Virus record (IMG/VR): IMGVR_UViG_3300032315_001907
Span: 1-38,173 of that record
Length of the DNA stretch: 38,173 nucleotides
DNA from: a virus
Strand: one strand, 5' to 3'
Shown one piece after another: positions 24,405-32,186 of the stretch (the stretch's first letter is position 1; the number at the start of each line of letters is the position of its first letter). Position numbers and translations under genes: made by a program. The notes under the pieces were generated by a model that searched no databases, was not told the origin of the DNA, and was given only the letters and a program-made list of their open reading frames with translations.

Positions 24405-24653
24405 TTAGGCTTTTTCAGTGGCCGGCACCTGGGCCAGCAACTCGTAGATATCCACTTGGAAAAAATCTGCGATGGCCAGCAGTTGGCTGGGCTTTGCCTC
24501 GTTGGTGTCGTCGAGGCGGTAGTTCCAGATTTTGCGGAGCATTGCGTACGAAATGCCCGCATGGGCGCACAGCTCTTGAATGATTACACCACGCTCGCCG
24601 TAAGGGGCGGCGTCTACAAGCTGTTTGATTCTGTACTTCCTGTCTTTGTTCAT
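24405..24653 (-). CDS. Cro-like or early-switch HTH protein (82 aa)
   Basis: A small helical protein with an XRE-type helix-turn-helix. Residues about 20-60 contain 'ELCAHAGISYAMLRKIWNYR' followed by 'KPSQLLAIADFFQVDIYELL', the typical last helices of an XRE domain. It is divergent from the repressor gene and is the first gene of the leftward transcript, the classical place of cro. A well-formed promoter with a palindromic operator lies 30-60 nt upstream. It could also be a positive regulator of the terminator array downstream. Confidence 0.8.
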   Translation of the reverse strand: MNKDRKYRIKQLVDAAPYGERGVIIQELCAHAGISYAMLRKIWNYRLDDTNEAKPSQLLAIADFFQVDIYELLAQVPATEKA

Positions 24654-24682
24654 TTGATTAGTATCTTTGCTAATAACACGAA

Positions 24683-24713
24683 CAAAAGTAGTTCATAAAA
24701 ATGAACAAGTCAA
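24683..24713 (-). promoter_or_regulatory. Leftward early promoter with palindromic operator
   Basis: Minus strand: TTG (24711-24713), a 20-nt spacer, TACTTTTG (24683-24690), a full match to the Bacteroidota promoter. The spacer contains the perfect palindrome GTTCATAAAAATGAAC (24691-24706), a likely operator. A second half-dyad GAAC/GTTC overlaps it. On the plus strand TATCTTTG (24662-24669) may be the -7 box of the divergent repressor promoter, without a clear -33. Confidence 0.78.
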
Positions 24714-24750
24714 GAAAAATTCTCATAAAAACAAATATTTATTTTCTGAA

Positions 24751-25134
24751 ATGAGCATAAACGAAAGGCTTACCTACTACACCAAAACGGTGCTTGGCAA
24801 AAAGCAAAGAGAGGTATCTGCCGATACTGGCCTTTCTACTGGAAAGATTAACAGTATTTTCAATGATAATCAGGACTCTGGCGGTAAGGTGGTTTTGGCA
24901 TTTATTAACGCGTACAAAGACTTAAATCCAGTATGGGTTATCACAGGCGAAGGTGAGATGACCATAAAAAGTGAAGAAAATAAATTCGCTGAAATGAACA
25001 ACGACCTCTACAACTACCATGCTTTGGTTAGGCGGGTAGAGGAGATCAGCGAGGAGGTAAATGAGTTGCGGGAGGAGCTGCGCGCCTGGAAGGAGGCACA
25101 AGGCATCAAGCAAGGGGGGGAGTCGCCGCCGTAA
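24751..25134 (+). CDS. Phage repressor-like HTH protein (127 aa)
   Basis: I start this at ATG 24751 ('MSINERLTYYTKTV'), not at the upstream TTG, which would run through the operator. The HTH 'KQREVSADTGLSTGKINSIF' (residues 18-37) is followed by 'PVWVITGEGEM', the signature of Bacteroidota phage repressors, and a C-terminal coiled coil (about 85-115). It is divergent from the Cro-like gene, is followed by a terminator, and lies next to attP and the integrase. No LexA-like protease domain is present, so induction would not be by RecA-type self-cleavage. Confidence 0.82.
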   Translation: MSINERLTYYTKTVLGKKQREVSADTGLSTGKINSIFNDNQDSGGKVVLAFINAYKDLNPVWVITGEGEMTIKSEENKFAEMNNDLYNYHALVRRVEEISEEVNELREELRAWKEAQGIKQGGESPP

Positions 25135-25305
25135 ACAGGGGAGCGCGGATCTGCTTCCTGGCGTCGGGGAAGTGATACCCGAGCGGCCTATACACACAAA
25201 GTGTGTCAGAAAATAGGCGCTGTATTAAAACAATAAGTTTTGAATCAATAAAGTATGAAGGGCAAATTTGGTGTCAAATTGATGTCAGCATTGATTTTAG
25301 CCTCA

Positions 25306-25348
25306 AAAGCTGGTTTGCAAAGCCCTGCAAATCAGCTTTTTGTTTTTT
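25306..25348 (+). terminator. Strong plus-strand terminator after the repressor
   Basis: A 14-bp stem (25306-25319 with 25326-25339, one wobble), a 6-nt loop, then a T-rich run TTTTTGTTTTTTG. It lies 170 nt after the repressor stop and ends that transcript before attP and the integrase. Confidence 0.85.
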
Positions 25349-25365
25349 GGGGTTTGGGGCGCAAT

Positions 25366-25384
25366 AGTCCCTCCATCTCCGCCA
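25366..25384 (+). other. Candidate attP core resembling a tmRNA/tRNA 3' end
   Basis: AGTCCCTCCATCTCCGCCA looks like the 3' part of a tmRNA or tRNA (T-stem strand, acceptor strand, discriminator, CCA). The upstream sequence lacks a TTCRA T-loop, so it is not a working RNA gene. Flanking TGTCA motifs (25272, 25284) and TGACA motifs (25443, 25454) could be integrase arm sites. It lies just upstream of the integrase. The region 25135-25305 also has a short palindrome ACACACAAAGTGTGT (25192-25206) but no gene. Confidence 0.5.
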
Positions 25385-25419
25385 AAGTAATAGCTAAGAT
25401 GTTATTACTTAGTAACTTG

Positions 25420-25492
25420 ACTCATGGGGACTCAAATATTGCTGACACAGTTCTGACACGGATTGCGCCAAAAAATTTGAGTCCAAATGAGT
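25420..25492. repeat. 18-bp inverted repeat flanking the integrase start
   Basis: ACTCATGGGGACTCAAAT (25420-25437) and ATTTGAGTCCAAATGAGT (25475-25492) are inverted copies with two mismatches. The right copy covers the integrase ATG at 25487. It could be an excisionase/integrase binding site or an autoregulatory operator. Confidence 0.65.
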
Positions 25493-26683
25493 AAAAAAAT
25501 TTTTTGCCCTAACTTTTCGCCGGCAGAGCTGGTGAAAGGCTCCGACCGTTGGTACATTCGGTTCTACGCAAAAGAAAAAGGGGTACTCAAAAGGTATCGA
25601 ATCACCTTTGACCTAAACCGGATCACCAACCTCAAGCAGCGTGAGCTGCGCGCACAAGACCTAATCTCCAAAATCAATTGGTGGCTGTCCAGGTCTAAAC
25701 CTGCCAAAAATTTCCGGGAAGAATCGGCGGATCGCCTTATCCAAGAGGAAAACGGGGTGAACGCCCTCGAGTCCACCAATATCATTTCCGCGATACAGTT
25801 TGCCCTGGACATCAAACGGAGCAACCTGCGACCGGAATCCATCCGCACGTACAGCAGCGCAGGCAATATATTCATGCGTTGGCTGCGCGAAAACCACCTG
25901 GCAGACTTCTCAATAAGCCAGTTCTCGAAAAAGAATGCAATGGCCTATATGGATCATTGCAGCGTAAAGCGGAAGGTGAGCGGTATTACCTACAACAATA
26001 TCATACAGCACATGCGCAGCATATTCTCAGAACTGGTCAAAAGGGAATATGTAAAGGCATGCCCATTCAAAGAGGTGCCTTTCAAAACCAAGCTTCCACC
26101 AAAAAAGCGGAGGAACTTCACTACGGAGGAGGCCAGGATCGTACTGAGCGAGCTGAAGCAAAGAGAGCCACTCCTTTTCCTGGCGGTGCTCCTGGAGTAT
26201 TGCTGCTTTTTGCGGCCCAACGAAATCAGGTCGCTACGGTTCAGGGATTTCAACCTGAAAGATTGGACGGTATTTATCAGCTTCGACCGAAGCAAGGATT
26301 GGGAAAACCGATACGTGACTATTCCAAAGGCTTTTCAAAAGCACTTCGATGTAGAATTTTTGAAGCAGCACAAGCTTTCAGATTTCGTGTTCGGGCAAAA
26401 CTTTGCGCCGCACCCTGAGATCCAGTGCACTAAGCACGATATGTACCGATGCCACAAAAGGGTGTTGCAAAACCTTAAAAGTAGGGGAGTGCTGAACGAC
26501 ATTACAGGGCTGCAACTCTACTCCTGGAAAGACACCGGTATCACCAACGCCCTGGAGCAGGTATCTATCATTGCCGTGCAGGAGCAGGCTGGGCATAGCT
26601 CACCGGATATCACGATCCGGTACCGGCACAAGAAGAAGCAGAATGAGCTGATCAACACCTGGGAAGACGAGCTGATTATTTGA
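25487..26683 (+). CDS. int: Tyrosine-recombinase integrase (398 aa)
   Basis: The N-terminal arm-binding-like domain begins 'MSKKIFCPNF'; the core-binding SAM-like domain is at about residues 95-195; the catalytic domain is at 205-390. Catalytic residues visible are Arg243 ('FLRPNEIRSLR'), a lysine in the beta-hairpin near 270-281, His370 ('QAGHSSPDITIRY') and Tyr379. The HxxR box is replaced by 'YSWKDT' (345-350), with Lys348 at the Arg position, a variant I associate with Bacteroidota integrases. The length is normal. It catalyses integration at attP and lies directly next to the candidate core. It ends at a bidirectional terminator. Confidence 0.93.
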   Translation: MSKKIFCPNFSPAELVKGSDRWYIRFYAKEKGVLKRYRITFDLNRITNLKQRELRAQDLISKINWWLSRSKPAKNFREESADRLIQEENGVNALESTNIISAIQFALDIKRSNLRPESIRTYSSAGNIFMRWLRENHLADFSISQFSKKNAMAYMDHCSVKRKVSGITYNNIIQHMRSIFSELVKREYVKACPFKEVPFKTKLPPKKRRNFTTEEARIVLSELKQREPLLFLAVLLEYCCFLRPNEIRSLRFRDFNLKDWTVFISFDRSKDWENRYVTIPKAFQKHFDVEFLKQHKLSDFVFGQNFAPHPEIQCTKHDMYRCHKRVLQNLKSRGVLNDITGLQLYSWKDTGITNALEQVSIIAVQEQAGHSSPDITIRYRHKKKQNELINTWEDELII

Positions 26684-26697
26684 TACAGCTCTGAATG

Positions 26698-26734
26698 AAA
26701 AAGGCCATCCAAAAATAAAGTGGATGGCCTTTTT
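26698..26734. terminator. Bidirectional terminator between integrase and cargo genes
   Basis: A perfect 13-bp stem AAAAAGGCCATCC/GGATGGCCTTTTT with an 11-nt loop. T runs follow on the plus strand (integrase side) and, through the A run, on the minus strand (small gene at 26757). It insulates the convergent units. Confidence 0.92.
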
Positions 26735-26756
26735 TATAAACTTCATCATTAGTTTT

Positions 26757-26945
26757 TTAGCTAATGACTTTATTTTTAAGCTTATCGCCAAATGTGTCGT
26801 AGGCTGTTTTACCTACTCTTATACGGATTGCTTTTGGATTATATTTCTTGAAACGCATTAAGGCATCTTTAGGGCTTTCACCATAATACAATTCCGTGCT
26901 CTTAACACCATCTGGACTGGTGGATGTTACTTTGTAAAACTTCAT
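26757..26945 (-). CDS. Small basic protein of the cargo block, unknown (62 aa)
   Basis: The protein starts 'MKFYKVTSTSPDGVKSTELY' with 'GESPKDALMRFKKYNP' following, a strand/helix/strand pattern with a net basic charge. It is in visibly AT-rich DNA with the methyltransferase, and ends at the bidirectional terminator. Such small proteins next to phage methyltransferases may be controllers or toxin/antitoxin-like partners, but nothing in the sequence decides this. Confidence 0.62.
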   Translation of the reverse strand: MKFYKVTSTSPDGVKSTELYYGESPKDALMRFKKYNPKAIRIRVGKTAYDTFGDKLKNKVIS

Positions 26946-26957
26946 AGCGTTATGGTT

Positions 26958-27281
26958 TTAGAATAATTTACCAAGATTGGCTAATGTTTGTATGTCTTTT
27001 TTTGCGTATGCTGTGTCGCAGGTTTGTGCATCGCCTGGTATTCCGTCGTGCACAATAGTCCATAAAATTCGATCTCGCTCATCTGCCCAAAATAGTATAT
27101 AATCTGTATCATCCCATTTTAGCCTATCGGGTGCTATAAGCTGATCATCCTGCTCGTATCCGGTCGTAAAGTCCCACCCTAAATCTTCCAAATCTTTTGG
27201 ATTAGCCTTCGCCCTAAAATATGAGTTTATGGTAGATTTAGGGTTTGGCTTTGCGATTTCGGCTTTTATATATTCTGGCAT
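26958..27281 (-). CDS. Small acidic protein overlapping the methyltransferase, unknown (107 aa)
   Basis: It overlaps the end of the methyltransferase gene by 16 nt, so it is translated with it. It contains aromatic/acidic sequence: 'LEDLGWDFTTGYEQDD', then 'WDDTDYILFWADERDRIL' and 'TCDTAYAKKDIQTLANLGKL'. It has no PD-(D/E)xK or HNH pattern, so it is not a visible restriction enzyme. Its stop is 12 nt before the 62-aa gene. Function unknown; coupling suggests it works with the methyltransferase or protects against host systems. Confidence 0.65.
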   Translation of the reverse strand: MPEYIKAEIAKPNPKSTINSYFRAKANPKDLEDLGWDFTTGYEQDDQLIAPDRLKWDDTDYILFWADERDRILWTIVHDGIPGDAQTCDTAYAKKDIQTLANLGKLF

Positions 27282-28513
27282 ATCATTTCCCTAATTTTTT
27301 CTGCAATTTTTTGAGCCATCAGTGGGGGTACGGCATTGCCTATTTGTTTAAAGGCGGCCGTCCTACTTCCTTCAAAGAAATAATCATCAGGGAAAGATTG
27401 TATTCTTGCAGCTTCTCTTACACTTATTGAACGATTTTGTTTTTTATCTGGATGGATGTAATAATGACCGTCCATTGCAATATGAGCAACAACGGTATGC
27501 GAAACACCTTTGCCATTTACAACTTGAAAACGATTTACAAATGAATCTGTATTTGAATGTTTGATTAGTCTTTTTGGCAATTCTGCATAATTCAATCTTT
27601 TGCCATTGTTCCATTGCTCTATTGCAATTTGATATATTTCCAAGTCATTATCGTTGTTAGGTCTTGAGATATGTTGTGTTACAAACTCTAAACCATTTCT
27701 AATATTTGTTTGCTTTAAATATTCAGTTGTCGGTTTTGCATATTCTACTGCGTTTAGAGTTCCTTGTCCATTTTTTAATGGCTTCAAATCAGAAAACAAA
27801 TCTTTTAAAATTTGAAAGTTATGTTCTGATGTCTCAAATTCAGGATACTTTAAGTTTAACTCTTTTTTCCAGCCAATGATGATTACTCTTTTTCTTTCTT
27901 GTAAAACACCAAAATCTTTTGCGTTTAAATGATTTTTTGGAGGAATCGCAACTTCATAACCAGCGTTTCTAACAGCCTTGAAAATTTTGCTTAAATACTC
28001 TCCGTTTTTTGCAGATAAAATGCCCGGTACATTTTCAAACACAAACATCTTTGGTTTGTACTTTTCTAGAAACTTGACATAATGTTTGTATAAATGATTA
28101 CGAGGGTCGCTTTCCATATCTTTTCTAGCACGACCAACAACAGAATAAGCCTGACAAGGCGGACCACCAATAATTAAATCAACTTTTTTCCCGTTCAACT
28201 CTTTGTCAATTGTCTTGAAAATTTCGGGCAATGTTTTTTCTGAAATTTCTTTGTTTATGACTGAATTGATTAAATGTTCGGGAACATTTTTCCAAAGCTC
28301 TTCTTTGCTTTTATTCTCTGATTTTAGATAATCATAATAGATTCTGCTTTTCTTATTTTCTTTCAACCAGTGGTAAACTGTTCTTGTTTTAATAGTGTCA
28401 CAAGCATCTTTATTCATTTCTACGTGTACAATAGGTTTAAATCCTGCACGTATAAACCCTTCAGAAAGCCCTCCAGCACCAGCGAATAAATCTATGTAGT
28501 TTAATTCCTTCAT
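27266..28513 (-). CDS. DNA (cytosine-5) methyltransferase (415 aa)
   Basis: All classical motifs are visible: I 'DLFAGAGGLSEGF' (residues 8-20), IV 'GGPPCQAYS' with catalytic Cys120 (116-124), VI 'FENVPG' (159-164), VIII 'QERKRVIIIG' (about 205-214), IX 'REAARIQSFPDDYF' and X 'QIGNAVPPLMA' near the C-terminus. It transfers a methyl group from S-adenosylmethionine to C5 of cytosine in a specific site; the target-recognition region (about 220-330) does not reveal that site. No restriction nuclease is present, so it is an orphan, probably protecting the phage from host restriction. The DNA is visibly more AT-rich than the rest, a sign of acquisition. Confidence 0.95.
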   Translation of the reverse strand: MKELNYIDLFAGAGGLSEGFIRAGFKPIVHVEMNKDACDTIKTRTVYHWLKENKKSRIYYDYLKSENKSKEELWKNVPEHLINSVINKEISEKTLPEIFKTIDKELNGKKVDLIIGGPPCQAYSVVGRARKDMESDPRNHLYKHYVKFLEKYKPKMFVFENVPGILSAKNGEYLSKIFKAVRNAGYEVAIPPKNHLNAKDFGVLQERKRVIIIGWKKELNLKYPEFETSEHNFQILKDLFSDLKPLKNGQGTLNAVEYAKPTTEYLKQTNIRNGLEFVTQHISRPNNDNDLEIYQIAIEQWNNGKRLNYAELPKRLIKHSNTDSFVNRFQVVNGKGVSHTVVAHIAMDGHYYIHPDKKQNRSISVREAARIQSFPDDYFFEGSRTAAFKQIGNAVPPLMAQKIAEKIREMICQNI

Positions 28514-28873
28514 ATTTGATTTACAGATTTATTGTTTTTAGTTTCTTTCAATTGAAATTCAAAATCCAAAAACCAAGAAAATTTTGATAAATAGCATACT
28601 ACTAAACCTTTTCAAAAAAGTATAGAGAAAGCTAAATATTGGGTGTGAACAAAAAACATCAATGCTCTCCCCGCACTTACGCAAATTTAGCGATTTATAC
28701 GCTGCCTGCGGCCTTGGAGTCGTAAAAAATATCTGGCTGATCACTTGCCTGATTCCCTTGGCCCGAACGGCCAACCTCAAAACCGCCGGAAAGAACAAGC
28801 TCCCCCTGGCTCTTTTTGCCACGGCCTACTCTTGTCCATACGCAAAGGGTGGAAACGGCGCGATCTTACCCCA
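28514..28873. other. Gene-poor 360-nt gap upstream of the methyltransferase
   Basis: I see no supportable gene. Composition changes from AT-rich (28514-28680) to more GC-rich (28690 on), marking the cargo border. On the minus strand TAAATTTG (28682-28689) is a good -7 box, but it has no clear -33 partner and lies 170 nt from the methyltransferase ATG. ORFs on both strands here overlap and have no family signal. Confidence 0.6.
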
Positions 28874-29011
28874 CTAAACCGATACAAGGACGGCTCCCAC
28901 TGCCGTGAAGTCTCCATCTTCCGAGACGGCCTTGCCATCCTGACCACCAAATGCCGCGATTTCCTCAGTTTTATCCAGTACATCCTGGCCTTCTTTTCTG
29001 CCAAAAACCAT
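28874..29011 (-). CDS. Possible 45-aa protein after the truncated deaminase
   Basis: An ATG at 29011 opens a 45-codon frame, different from that of the truncated deaminase. Its protein-like sequence includes 'DVLDKTEEIAAFGGQDGKAV' and ends 'FTAVGAVLVSV'. It could be a small gene or the shifted continuation of a damaged one. It does not resemble the missing C-terminal half of a dCTP deaminase. Low confidence. Confidence 0.35.
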   Translation of the reverse strand: MVFGRKEGQDVLDKTEEIAAFGGQDGKAVSEDGDFTAVGAVLVSV

Positions 29012-29243
29012 AGGTTTTGTAAAAATATCCAGTAGTATGGAGCACAATACCTTCCCAGGGAATTTTCTTGATCTGAATCTTATTGTGCTTTTTGGCGTCC
29101 AGCTCATGGTCTATATATACGCCGATGTATTCTCCCAGGTGTACATCGTAGGAATTGGGGTTGAGGCAGTCGCGGCGAAATGGGTGTATGACGATTTGCC
29201 CTTTTTCAATAAGCTGTTGAATTTTTGATTCGCTCAATATCAT
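28971..29243 (-). pseudogene. Truncated dCTP deaminase/dUTPase-fold protein (90 aa)
   Basis: The start 'MILSESKIQQLIEKGQIVIH' followed by 'LNPNSYDVHLG' is the hallmark N-terminus of dCTP deaminase. From about residue 70 ('GIVLHTTGYFY') similarity ends and the frame closes soon after. The catalytic Arg/Glu motifs and trimer core of the family (usually about 170-190 aa) are therefore absent. ATG 29243 lies 10 nt after the tape-measure stop. It is either a remnant, or a phage protein that kept only the N-terminal subdomain for another use. A frameshift to the other minus frame does not restore the family sequence. Confidence 0.65.
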
Positions 29244-29253
29244 TGGAAAGATT

Positions 29254-32184
29254 TTACAAGGTGAAGCCGCTTGACTCGTTGATTTTTTTGTAGCGCCGCC
29301 AGATCTCCACGACGGTCTGATCATCCACTCGCGCATACATGGTGTCCAGCTTGGTGCTTATTTCTTGCAGCAAGGCCAGTCCTCGGGCATCGAAAGCCGT
29401 CGGTGCCGGTGCGATTGCATTGTCTATGGTGGCCCCACCGGTGGCAAACTGGTTGACGCGATCCATGCGTATGTTTTCAATGGCGCGCACGTAGTTCATG
29501 ACCTTTGGGTTGCGCAGGTCTTCATTCGCCACGAAATACTCAGCGCCTTTTTCGGAGGCCAAAACAAGGCTGGGTGTGCCGGGCAGCATACCGGTGCCTG
29601 GCCGGCCCAGATACCGGGCATTATAGGTTTTGCCGTCGCGCTCACCGATCACATCGTAATAGCCTCCGGTGTATCGCTGAGGGGCATCTGGTATTTTTTG
29701 GGTGAGCAATTGTTTGGCCTTGGCGATATTGGTCAGGACGGTGGCGATCCCCGTGGCAACTTTGATCGCGAAATCGAATGGCGTTATGCTGGTAGATGCG
29801 GCGGCGGCGGTAATGCCTGATATAGCCTTGGCGGTGTCGAAGCCGATTTGCGCCAGGGTGATGCCTTTCTGGAATTCGGCAGCTACCTTACTGTCACCAG
29901 CGAATGCAAAAATCACATCTGACATCGCATTGCCGATCGCGCTAAATGCCTGCTGTGCCTGCTGCAACTGCCGTTCCTGCTCTGCGATTTGTTTGTCTAT
30001 CTGCTCGCTCGTGGCTTTGGCCTGCTCCTCGGCGAACTTCTTTTGGATGTTCTTTTTTTCCTCATCGTACTTTAGTGTGATGGCCGTGGTGTCAACGCCT
30101 AATTTTTCGGCCAAGGCAAGCATTTCTTGGTAGTGGGTTTGGAGCTGTAGAAGCTCTTTTTCCTGCTCGGAAAGCACAAAATCATTGACCATGGATTGAA
30201 GATTCTGCTCCATGGCGAGTTTATCCTGTATGCGTTTTAAGGCTGCTTGGTCTTGTGCTTCTTGAAGCTTTACCCGGTCTTCTTCCTCCTTTTTCAACTG
30301 AGCCTCGAGGAGCTCATCTGCAAGCGCATCTATGGCTTGTTGCTTGTATCGCTCGAGCTCAATGCGCTGTTCGGTGGCACCTTTTACTTTTTTGGCTTCG
30401 AGCTCTTTGACCAGGGCGATTTCTTTGTCGAATTCGATGCGCAGGCGTTCTATCTTCTGTTCATCCTCGGAAAGCTTGGCCATTTGGTTTTCGACCTTGT
30501 ATTTTTCGAGGATCTGCTGGATGTGCTTTTGGTGTTTTTCGATTTCGTCGGCTTCGCTTTTTGCCTGTGCCTGGGCTCTTTTACGTGCTTGCTCTGCTGC
30601 CTGTTCTGCCAGGCGTTGTCTTTCCTCTCTTGCCAAACGATCTGCTTCTGATTCGCCCTGGTTTTTTCCTCCTTCGGTGGGCGTTGCGCCGCTGAGGGAT
30701 ACGCCCATCTTGCCGGCAAGTACTTGGTATTTTTCTGTCTGTTGATTTAGTTTTTCCTGTTCCTTAGCATTGGCTTCAATTTGATTTTTGATTTTTGTCA
30801 GCTTTATACTGGCGTCTGTATAGCCAGTAGTTTGTACGCCAGTAATGATCTGTGTAGTGGCAAATGATTTTTTACTGGCTTCATCAAATCGTTGTTGGGC
30901 TTTTGTAAGCTCAATTTGAAGCTCTAACTCACGCGTTTTGGCTTCAACTTGGCGTTGTTGAAGCTCACCCATTTGCTTTTCAAACGCCATAAGCGTTATC
31001 CGCTCTTGGAATGCCTTATTGGCTTGGTCTTGTGCGGATGTGATCTGATTAAGGTTATCGGTCTCTTTAATAAGGTTGGGCAAGTACTGTGCATACTTGC
31101 CGTTGATTTCATCAATAAGCTTCTTTCTGCTTTCCTTAGAAATATTGCCTCGCTTGAGGGTTTCCATTTCTAAGTTAAACTGTTCTTTCAGATCCATTAC
31201 AGATCGTATTGCACGATCATTTGCAGCGCTGTTGGCATCTACGTTAGAAGACAGTATCTGAAAAAATTCACCCAACTCGATAGCAGTACTCACCAACCTT
31301 TCCATTACTGGTAGAAGGACTATGGCAAGATTTTCTTGTAGCTGTTGGAACTTAGCCAGTAGTTCTGCTTGTCGCCGACCAACCATATCCGAATTTCCCG
31401 CATAAGCCGTCTGCGCATCAATGGATTTCTCCATAATGATATTGAGGGTAGCTTGTGCTTGTGCTTGCTCCAAAGCGGATCCTGTAAGCTTGTCAAGCCC
31501 TTCTGCTGCAAGCCTGGCATCTACATCTGCCTGGGAAATGGATATTCCCAATGCCTTGAGCTCTTCGCGTTCGCCCAGCAATGCGTTGGCAAGTTTGTCA
31601 GATACTTCCTGTGCGGTTATTTGACCACCTGTCCACTCGCTGAGGGCTCCAGATAAGTTGACCAGTTGCGCCGATATGTCGGCGGCTTCTTTGCGTTGAA
31701 ACCCCATAGGGATGAGCAGATCACCTATGGCGGCAGCGGCATTGATATACTCGGAAGTGGTAAGCCCCATGGCGGTAGCATTGGCCTGGGCTTCGCGGGT
31801 AATGCTGGGGAGGGCTTCTCCGAATACCGTGCGCGCTTTTTGGGAGAGCAGCTCCATCTGTGCCCCAAGATCAAAAAGCTTTTTGCCGTACGCAATGATC
31901 ACGTCGGCTGCCAAATAGCCTGCGACGTAATTTATTACCGTACTTGCCCCAGCTTTCACCTTTCCCCAGGCATCCTCTACGGTACGAACTCTGTCGTGGT
32001 GCTCGCGGATCAACCCATTGAGCTTTTGCAGCTCGCGCACTTTATTTTCATACTCATCAGTACCCATGGTCATCCGTTCCAGCTCGTTGGAGACCTTACG
32101 CTTTTCGGCTGCAATGGATTTGAGCGTATTGTTTATTTCCCGGCCATTGATGTAAATGTTGACCGCCCTCCTCGTTTCTGCCAT
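29254..32184 (-). CDS. Tail tape measure protein (976 aa)
   Basis: It sets the length of the tail tube and delivers DNA. Residues about 60-300 resemble the TP901/phage-tail tape-measure core ('GLTTSEYINAAAAIGDLLIP', 'LVNLSGALSEWTGGQITAQE'). Long coiled coil covers about 320-740 and is very rich in Glu/Gln/Lys/Ala. A hydrophobic segment lies near 750-850 ('IGFDTAKAISGITAAAAS'), followed by a C-terminal 'KLDTMYARVDDQTVVEIWRR'. At about 0.15 nm per residue the tail would be about 146 nm. It follows the tail-completion gene by 2 nt. Confidence 0.92.
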   Translation of the reverse strand: MAETRRAVNIYINGREINNTLKSIAAEKRKVSNELERMTMGTDEYENKVRELQKLNGLIREHHDRVRTVEDAWGKVKAGASTVINYVAGYLAADVIIAYGKKLFDLGAQMELLSQKARTVFGEALPSITREAQANATAMGLTTSEYINAAAAIGDLLIPMGFQRKEAADISAQLVNLSGALSEWTGGQITAQEVSDKLANALLGEREELKALGISISQADVDARLAAEGLDKLTGSALEQAQAQATLNIIMEKSIDAQTAYAGNSDMVGRRQAELLAKFQQLQENLAIVLLPVMERLVSTAIELGEFFQILSSNVDANSAANDRAIRSVMDLKEQFNLEMETLKRGNISKESRKKLIDEINGKYAQYLPNLIKETDNLNQITSAQDQANKAFQERITLMAFEKQMGELQQRQVEAKTRELELQIELTKAQQRFDEASKKSFATTQIITGVQTTGYTDASIKLTKIKNQIEANAKEQEKLNQQTEKYQVLAGKMGVSLSGATPTEGGKNQGESEADRLAREERQRLAEQAAEQARKRAQAQAKSEADEIEKHQKHIQQILEKYKVENQMAKLSEDEQKIERLRIEFDKEIALVKELEAKKVKGATEQRIELERYKQQAIDALADELLEAQLKKEEEDRVKLQEAQDQAALKRIQDKLAMEQNLQSMVNDFVLSEQEKELLQLQTHYQEMLALAEKLGVDTTAITLKYDEEKKNIQKKFAEEQAKATSEQIDKQIAEQERQLQQAQQAFSAIGNAMSDVIFAFAGDSKVAAEFQKGITLAQIGFDTAKAISGITAAAASTSITPFDFAIKVATGIATVLTNIAKAKQLLTQKIPDAPQRYTGGYYDVIGERDGKTYNARYLGRPGTGMLPGTPSLVLASEKGAEYFVANEDLRNPKVMNYVRAIENIRMDRVNQFATGGATIDNAIAPAPTAFDARGLALLQEISTKLDTMYARVDDQTVVEIWRRYKKINESSGFTL

Positions 32185-32186
32185 GG

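Noticed and set aside
24073-24405. 110-aa minus-strand ORF through the hairpin array
   Set aside because: It runs through four terminator stems, has no domain or sensible composition, and its hydrophobic stretches come from the T-rich tracts.
25255-25494. 79-aa plus-strand ORF before the integrase
   Set aside because: It overlies the terminator, attP core and inverted repeat; no family signal, and the stop is inside the integrase start region.
26958-28513. Complete restriction-modification system
   Set aside because: The methyltransferase is clear, but the 107-aa and 62-aa partners show no nuclease motif.
28559-28877. Overlapping ORFs on both strands upstream of the methyltransferase
   Set aside because: Neither has recognisable motifs or coupling to neighbours; both cross the composition border.
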